Source of the DNA: DASYQV01 sp036005125
GTDB lineage: Bacteria; Acidobacteriota; Vicinamibacteria; Vicinamibacterales; UBA2999
Direction of reading: 5' to 3'
Assembly: GCA_036005125.1 (NCBI GenBank)
Contig: DASYQV010000081.1
Span: forward strand, 1 to 24,552
Length of the DNA: 24,552 nucleotides
Under the pieces are notes generated by a model. That model had not been told where the DNA came from and searched no databases. It saw nothing but the letters and a program-made list of their open reading frames with translations. The translations under genes and the position numbers were made by a program. Of this stretch, positions 20,411-24,552 are shown in pieces (the stretch's first letter is position 1; each line of letters begins with the position of its first letter).

Positions 20411-22074
20411 GCGAGACCACCGTCAACACCTCCGTCGCGCGAGCATCTGAGGCGGACTGGCGCTTTCTCCTGCCGGTCGGCGCCGATCGACTCGACCATC
20501 TCGTGCTCATGGGAGGCTCGCCCGATCTCGAGGCCACGCTCGTCGAGCTTGGCGTGGCGCGCCGTATCACCAGAACGCCTCGGCACGGCGACACTGCTGA
20601 CGCCGTCGTCGTGTTGGCCGGCGCGCGCGAGTCGTTCGAGGCGGCCGCGCAATATGTCGGTCCCGGCGGCGTGCTGTATGCGGAGGTCGACCGCCGCGCC
20701 CGGCAGAACTGGAGTCTCACTCCGGGCCGGGCTTCACGCCGGATGCGACGGCTCGGCCTGAACCCAACGACGGCCTACTGGGTGAAGCCGGACTTCACCG
20801 ATCGGCAGATGTACCTTCCACTCGACGCGCTCGGCGCCTTCCGCTGGTATCTCGACACGCTGTATCGCTCCCGCATGGTCGGGTCACGGGGCGAGCCGAC
20901 GACCGGGCATTGGGTGGACGGTCAGCTTTCGCGGACCGTCCGGGCGCCGCTCACGGCAGCGCTGCGTGCGCTCGCCGCGCATCGCAATGGGCTCTCGGCG
21001 TTCGCGCCGTGCTTTGCGATCACAGCCGTGCGAGGTGACGCGCGGCTGCCGGCGGTGATCGAACGGGCGCGCCTGGAAGGGGTCCCGACGGGCGACGCGA
21101 CCGTTCATGTTCTCCTGGCGCATGGCCGGACGGAATGGAATCGCATCGTGTTCCTGCTGTTCGACCCCGATGGGTCGACGCCACGGGCCGCCGTCAAGAT
21201 CCCGCGCCTCACCACGTTCAACGAGCCGAACGAGTGGGAGCACACGATGCTTCACGAGCTCGGCTCGACGCTCGGTCCCTCACTGCGCTCGTCGATCCCG
21301 GCCTCGACCCTGTTCTGGTGGAACGACCTCGCGGTTTCCGCCCAGACGTGTGTGACGGGCTCGTCGCTCGACAGCCGCGCGGGTGCAGGCCGGGCGTTCG
21401 AGGATCTGCGTCTGACGGCGGAGTGGCTCGCCGCGTTTCATCAGGAGACGACCGTGGGGCGGATGCCGGCGCGCGCGTGGCTCCGCGAACGCCTCGTCAA
21501 CCATCTCTGTACCGAATACGCCGCCACATACGGACTGACGTCCGCCGAAGCGACCCTTTTCGACACGCTGTCGCGGTGCGTCGACGCGGTCGGTACGGAC
21601 ACGGTGCCAATCGTGTGGCAGCATGGCGATCTCTGGCCGCCGAACGTATATCGCGATCGGAGCCGTGTCGGCGTCATCGATTGGGAGACGGCGCGCCGCG
21701 GGCCGGCGCTCGTCGACCTGCTGTCCTTCGTCACGCACTGGGCGGCCGCGGTTGACGCCAAGCACACGCACGCGTCCCGGCTCGCGCATTTTCAGATGCT
21801 GTTTTGCACAGGGTCGGCGGCAAGCTCGTTCGTCCGCGCGGTTCACGCCGAGGTCGCGGAGTACATGACGCGCGTCGAGATCCTGCCGTCGCTCTTGCCG
21901 TTCCTTCTCGTCTACACGTTCCTGGAGAAGGCGCTCGAGGACCCGCGAAGGCGCGCCAGGCTGACCGGCGTGCACGCCGGAAACCGTCGCGAGAACCTCG
22001 AGGCCGGATACGTCGGGGTCCTCGCGTCGCATGCCGAGGCCCTTTTCGCCGGGCGTACGTTCCATGGCGTCTGA
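20407..22074 (+). CDS. Fusion of a degenerate methyltransferase-like domain and an aminoglycoside/choline-kinase-like phosphotransferase
   Basis: A 555-residue protein. Residues about 15-150 look like a Rossmann fold related to SAM methyltransferases (LDHLVLMGGSPDLEATLVEL, DAVVVLAGARESFEAAAQYV, then GPGGVLYAEVDRR). The glycine motif is changed to GGSPD, so methyl transfer is doubtful. Residues about 240-540 are an APH/choline-kinase-like domain: AVKIPRL (possible ATP-binding Lys), the catalytic loop QHGDLWPPNV (D408, N413) and the metal-binding VIDWE (D425). The kinase core appears intact. In this operon it may phosphorylate a sugar, a lipid-linked intermediate or a small substituent; I know of no assigned role. 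ATGA with the upstream GT4 and an 11-base overlap with the downstream GT2. Confidence 0.8.
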   Translation: MSETTVNTSVARASEADWRFLLPVGADRLDHLVLMGGSPDLEATLVELGVARRITRTPRHGDTADAVVVLAGARESFEAAAQYVGPGGVLYAEVDRRARQNWSLTPGRASRRMRRLGLNPTTAYWVKPDFTDRQMYLPLDALGAFRWYLDTLYRSRMVGSRGEPTTGHWVDGQLSRTVRAPLTAALRALAAHRNGLSAFAPCFAITAVRGDARLPAVIERARLEGVPTGDATVHVLLAHGRTEWNRIVFLLFDPDGSTPRAAVKIPRLTTFNEPNEWEHTMLHELGSTLGPSLRSSIPASTLFWWNDLAVSAQTCVTGSSLDSRAGAGRAFEDLRLTAEWLAAFHQETTVGRMPARAWLRERLVNHLCTEYAATYGLTSAEATLFDTLSRCVDAVGTDTVPIVWQHGDLWPPNVYRDRSRVGVIDWETARRGPALVDLLSFVTHWAAAVDAKHTHASRLAHFQMLFCTGSAASSFVRAVHAEVAEYMTRVEILPSLLPFLLVYTFLEKALEDPRRRARLTGVHAGNRRENLEAGYVGVLASHAEALFAGRTFHGV

Positions 22075-23149
22075 TCACTTTTCCACCGGCGTGACCGTTG
22101 CGGTCGCAACCATGAACCGCCCGTTGCAGCTCGCGCGCTGTGTGGACGCGATCCTGAGCGGCGAGAGGCTGCCGGCGGAGCTCGTCATCGTCGATCAGAG
22201 CGCGGACAACTGCACCGCCAACCTCGTGGCGGCCGCGCGATCGGACCGTGTGCCGCTGACCTACGTGCGGCAGCCTTGTCTGGGGCTGTCGGTTTCACGG
22301 AACTCCGCGATCGCCTGTGCTCGCCAGCCGATTGTGGCGTTCACCGATGACGACTGCGTTCCAGATCGCCGATGGCTGGCCGCGATCGTGGCGGGCTTTG
22401 CAGGCATCGAGCGGCCCGATGCGGTCACCGGCCGCATCCTGCCGCTCGGGCCGGATCGGCCGGGGTTTCACGCCATGTCCACGCTCACCCGGTGCGTGCG
22501 GGCCGTGCACCGCGGGCGCTTCCTGCCGTGGAGGGTCGGCTCGGGAGCGAACACTGCCGTCCGCCGGGACTGGCTCGAGCGCCTCGGCGGATTCGACGAG
22601 CGGCTCGGCGCCGGCTCGGCTGGCCGGTCGGCCGAAGACGTCGATCTTCTGTACCGTCTTCTCCGTGCGGGCGCGACCATCCGTTACGAGCCCGACGCGA
22701 TCGTCTCCCACGAGCGCACCGATGCCGCCGAGCGGCGCGCCACGTCTCTGCGCTACGGCTTCGGTCTGGGCGTCTTCTGCGGCCTGTCCGCCCGGCGTCG
22801 CGACGTGTATGCGATGTGGATGCTCGGCGGCTGGTGTGCGGACCGTGGTCGCGCACTGGCTGGTGCCTGTGTCGGGCGGCGATGGTGGCGCGTGACGGAG
22901 GAGCTCCTGATGCTGTGCGGCGCGACGCGCGGCATCGTGTACGGGCTGACGAGCGCCAGCAGCCGGGAGCTCCGCGACGGCGATAGCGAGGTCGCAGCCA
23001 GTCACGGGCTCCGGCCTTGTTATTCCAGCGGAGCCCGCGACTGGTTGCCCGTGTCTTCTTGCGCGCTTCGCGCGCGTAGGACCGCTATGCGGACCTGGCA
23101 ACGGCTACTGAATCGGCGTTTGGGGCGGCCTAGCGGTCCTGCTCGATGA
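22064..23149 (+). CDS. GT2-family glycosyltransferase with repeat-derived C-terminal tail
   Basis: A 361-residue GT-A-fold inverting glycosyltransferase. VTVAVATMNRPLQLARCVDA, ELVIVDQSADNC, CLGLSVSRNSAIACARQPIV and AFTDDDCVPDRRWLAAIVAG (metal-binding DDD) form the nucleotide-sugar half. GSGANTAVRRDWLERLGGFD and GRSAEDVDLLYRLLRAGA (the ED acceptor/base motif) complete the catalytic core by about residue 225. ATG 22064 overlaps the kinase-fusion stop by 11 bases and is preferred over an in-frame ATG at 22031. From residue 333 the protein is encoded by palindromic DNA (23061-23140), giving a basic tail unlike the rest of the protein; an earlier stop was probably replaced by the element. Confidence 0.9.
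   Translation: MASDHFSTGVTVAVATMNRPLQLARCVDAILSGERLPAELVIVDQSADNCTANLVAAARSDRVPLTYVRQPCLGLSVSRNSAIACARQPIVAFTDDDCVPDRRWLAAIVAGFAGIERPDAVTGRILPLGPDRPGFHAMSTLTRCVRAVHRGRFLPWRVGSGANTAVRRDWLERLGGFDERLGAGSAGRSAEDVDLLYRLLRAGATIRYEPDAIVSHERTDAAERRATSLRYGFGLGVFCGLSARRRDVYAMWMLGGWCADRGRALAGACVGRRWWRVTEELLMLCGATRGIVYGLTSASSRELRDGDSEVAASHGLRPCYSSGARDWLPVSSCALRARRTAMRTWQRLLNRRLGRPSGPAR
23061..23140. repeat. Compound palindrome overlapping the GT2 3' end
   Basis: A GCGCGC-TTC-GCGCGC hairpin (23061-23075) is followed by a palindrome with perfect 10-bp arms, AGGACCGCTA at 23078-23087 and TAGCGGTCCT at 23131-23140. The order (GC-only hairpin, then TAG...palindrome containing ATGCGG) is the same as in the element at 3507-3586 read on its other strand. 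It lies within the coding frame of the GT2 gene and just before the flippase gene. Confidence 0.6.
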
Positions 23150-23165
23150 CAAGCGGGAAGACCCT

Positions 23166-24552
23166 ATGATTCGTCGGCGACTGCTCACCGGGACGCTCAG
23201 CAACTTCGCCGGCCGGTTCACGACCGCCGGCATCTGGTTCGTCCTGACGCCGTTTGTGCTCTCGCGCCTCGAGGCCGACGGGTACGCGCTCTGGGTGCTG
23301 ATGAGCGCGGTGGCGTCGTACGGATCGCTGCTCGAGCTCGGAATCGGCGGCGCGGTCGTGAAATACGTGGCCGAGCACATCGCCCGCGGCGAGCGCGACG
23401 CCGCGATGAAGGTGATCTCGAGCTCGTTCCTCGTATACCTCGGGCTCGGGATCGCCACCTGTGCGGTGAGCGTGGCAATCGCCCCCGCGCTCAGCCATCT
23501 GCTCGGCCTGCCTGCAGAGGAGCAGTCCACGGCTGCCTGGCTGGTCATCGTCACCGGTCTGTACGTTGCGGTGTCGATTGCCTTCACACCGTGGACGTCC
23601 CTCCTGCGCGGACTGCAACGACACGATCTGGCGAACGGGGTCCAGGTGGTCGGGTCCCTGCTGCTCGCGGCCGCCACCGTTGCCGCGCTTCTCCTCGACT
23701 GGGGCGTGCTCGGCATGGTGGCCATGAACGTTCCCGTCAACATGGTGATGGGCGTGGCGAGCGCCTGGTTGTGCAAGCGCGCGGCGCCCGACCTGATCCT
23801 GGCGTGGCGCCGGACGGATCTCGCAACGTTGCGGCGGATTACGTCGTTCAGCTCGTCGCTCTTCGTCATCGACGTCGCGACGTGCCTGCGGAGCAAGAGC
23901 GACGCGTTCGTGATCGCGCTCTTCCGGCCGGTCAGCGCCGTTACGCCGTACGCGCTGGCGAAGAAGCTTGCGGAGCTCAACGAGCTGGTCGTCATGCAGT
24001 TTCTCAAGGTCGTCATGCCGCTGGCGTCGGAGCTCGATGCCGCGGATCGCATCCGCAAGCTCCGGGCGCTCCACATCGTTGGCAGTCGCATCGCGCTGGC
24101 CGTCGCGGTCCCAATCGCGGTCGTGCTCATCATCCTCGGCGGACCTGTCCTGTCCATCTGGGTCGGCCCCGAGTACGCCGGATATGAGCGCCTCGTCGAC
24201 GTCCTGGCGATCGCGAGCGTGCTCGCGACGAGCCAGGCGCCTGCCGCCCGGATCCTGCAGGGCATCGCCAGACACCGGATTGTGGCGACGACATCGATCG
24301 CGGCGGGTGTCGCCAACCTGGCGCTCGCGGTTCTGTTCCTGCCCCGTTTCGGTTTGATGGGTGCCGCGGTCGCCAGCTTGATTCCAACCGCTGTGACCGC
24401 ATTCGCTGTGATCCTGCCTTTTGCCAATCGCACGCTCCACGTGACGTGGCGCGAGGCGCTGAACGAGATCTGGCTGCCCGGCGTGCTGCCGGGCGTCGGT
24501 GCCGGCGCCCTGCTCTGGGTGCTGCACCTGAAATCCGCGTCGCCCTCGAGCG
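23166..24552 (+). CDS. Wzx-type polysaccharide flippase, 3'-truncated by the window end
   Basis: An open frame runs from ATG 23166 to the window edge (462 codons, no stop). It begins MIRRRLLTGTLSNFAGRFTT and shows about a dozen membrane helices in the MATE/MVF-like order of oligosaccharide flippases: WFVLTPFVLSRLEADGYALW, SLLELGIGGAVVKYVAEHIA, TPWTSLLRGLQRHDLANGV, SSSLFVIDVATCLRSKSDAF and WVGPEYAGYERLVDVLAIAS. It moves the lipid-linked repeat unit across the inner membrane for polymerisation. GGGAAG just before the start is a weak ribosome site. It completes the Wzx/Wzy set of this operon; perhaps 30-60 residues are missing. Confidence 0.92.
   Translation, partial: MIRRRLLTGTLSNFAGRFTTAGIWFVLTPFVLSRLEADGYALWVLMSAVASYGSLLELGIGGAVVKYVAEHIARGERDAAMKVISSSFLVYLGLGIATCAVSVAIAPALSHLLGLPAEEQSTAAWLVIVTGLYVAVSIAFTPWTSLLRGLQRHDLANGVQVVGSLLLAAATVAALLLDWGVLGMVAMNVPVNMVMGVASAWLCKRAAPDLILAWRRTDLATLRRITSFSSSLFVIDVATCLRSKSDAFVIALFRPVSAVTPYALAKKLAELNELVVMQFLKVVMPLASELDAADRIRKLRALHIVGSRIALAVAVPIAVVLIILGGPVLSIWVGPEYAGYERLVDVLAIASVLATSQAPAARILQGIARHRIVATTSIAAGVANLALAVLFLPRFGLMGAAVASLIPTAVTAFAVILPFANRTLHVTWREALNEIWLPGVLPGVGAGALLWVLHLKSASPSS

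Overview
The window is a high-GC, gene-dense bacterial segment. A Wza-type outer-membrane exporter, a signal-peptide-bearing beta-barrel protein and an undecaprenyl-phosphate-dependent assembly line point to a Gram-negative organism. The dispersed palindromes and heptamer hairpins would fit a soil-type Acidobacteriota genome, but I cannot prove the phylum from this sequence.

Layout. (1) 3-1406: 3' part of an acyl-CoA (propionyl-CoA type) carboxylase beta subunit. (2) 1569-6100: two large polytopic GT-C-like membrane proteins, one on each strand, separated and bordered by dispersed palindromes. (3) 6190-8113, minus strand: a small outer-membrane beta-barrel protein and a secreted right-handed beta-helix protein. 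(4) 8542-10337: a sigma54 activator (bEBP) without a sensor domain, then two tiny translationally coupled PilZ-like proteins on the minus strand. (5) 10677-24552, plus strand: a Wzx/Wzy-type exopolysaccharide operon. Its order is Wza exporter, GumC/Wzz chain-length protein, polyprenyl glycosylphosphotransferase, GDP-mannose-3,5-epimerase-like enzyme, WecG/TagA glycosyltransferase, Wzy polymerase, two GT4 enzymes, a methyltransferase-like/kinase fusion, a GT2 enzyme and the Wzx flippase (cut by the window end). Most junctions from the epimerase onward are ATGA or short overlaps.

How it works together. The main result is a readable sigma54 circuit. A complete 11/11 sigma54 promoter precedes the PilZ pair, a 9/11 site precedes the export gene (and decides its GTG start), and an 8/11 site precedes the activator gene itself. 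A 15-bp motif shared at 13/15 positions lies about 125-133 bp upstream of the PilZ and activator start sites in the same relative orientation, as expected for an enhancer. I infer that the activator switches on exopolysaccharide production, PilZ proteins and itself.

The second result is a set of structured repeats. Four unrelated hairpins, three of them plainly built from tandem 7-mers, lie within about 2-11 bases after stop codons. A REP-like palindrome occurs three times, once interrupted by a roughly 190-bp insertion and once inside the wzy reading frame. A roughly 60-bp MITE-like palindrome flanks one membrane-protein gene in opposite orientations.
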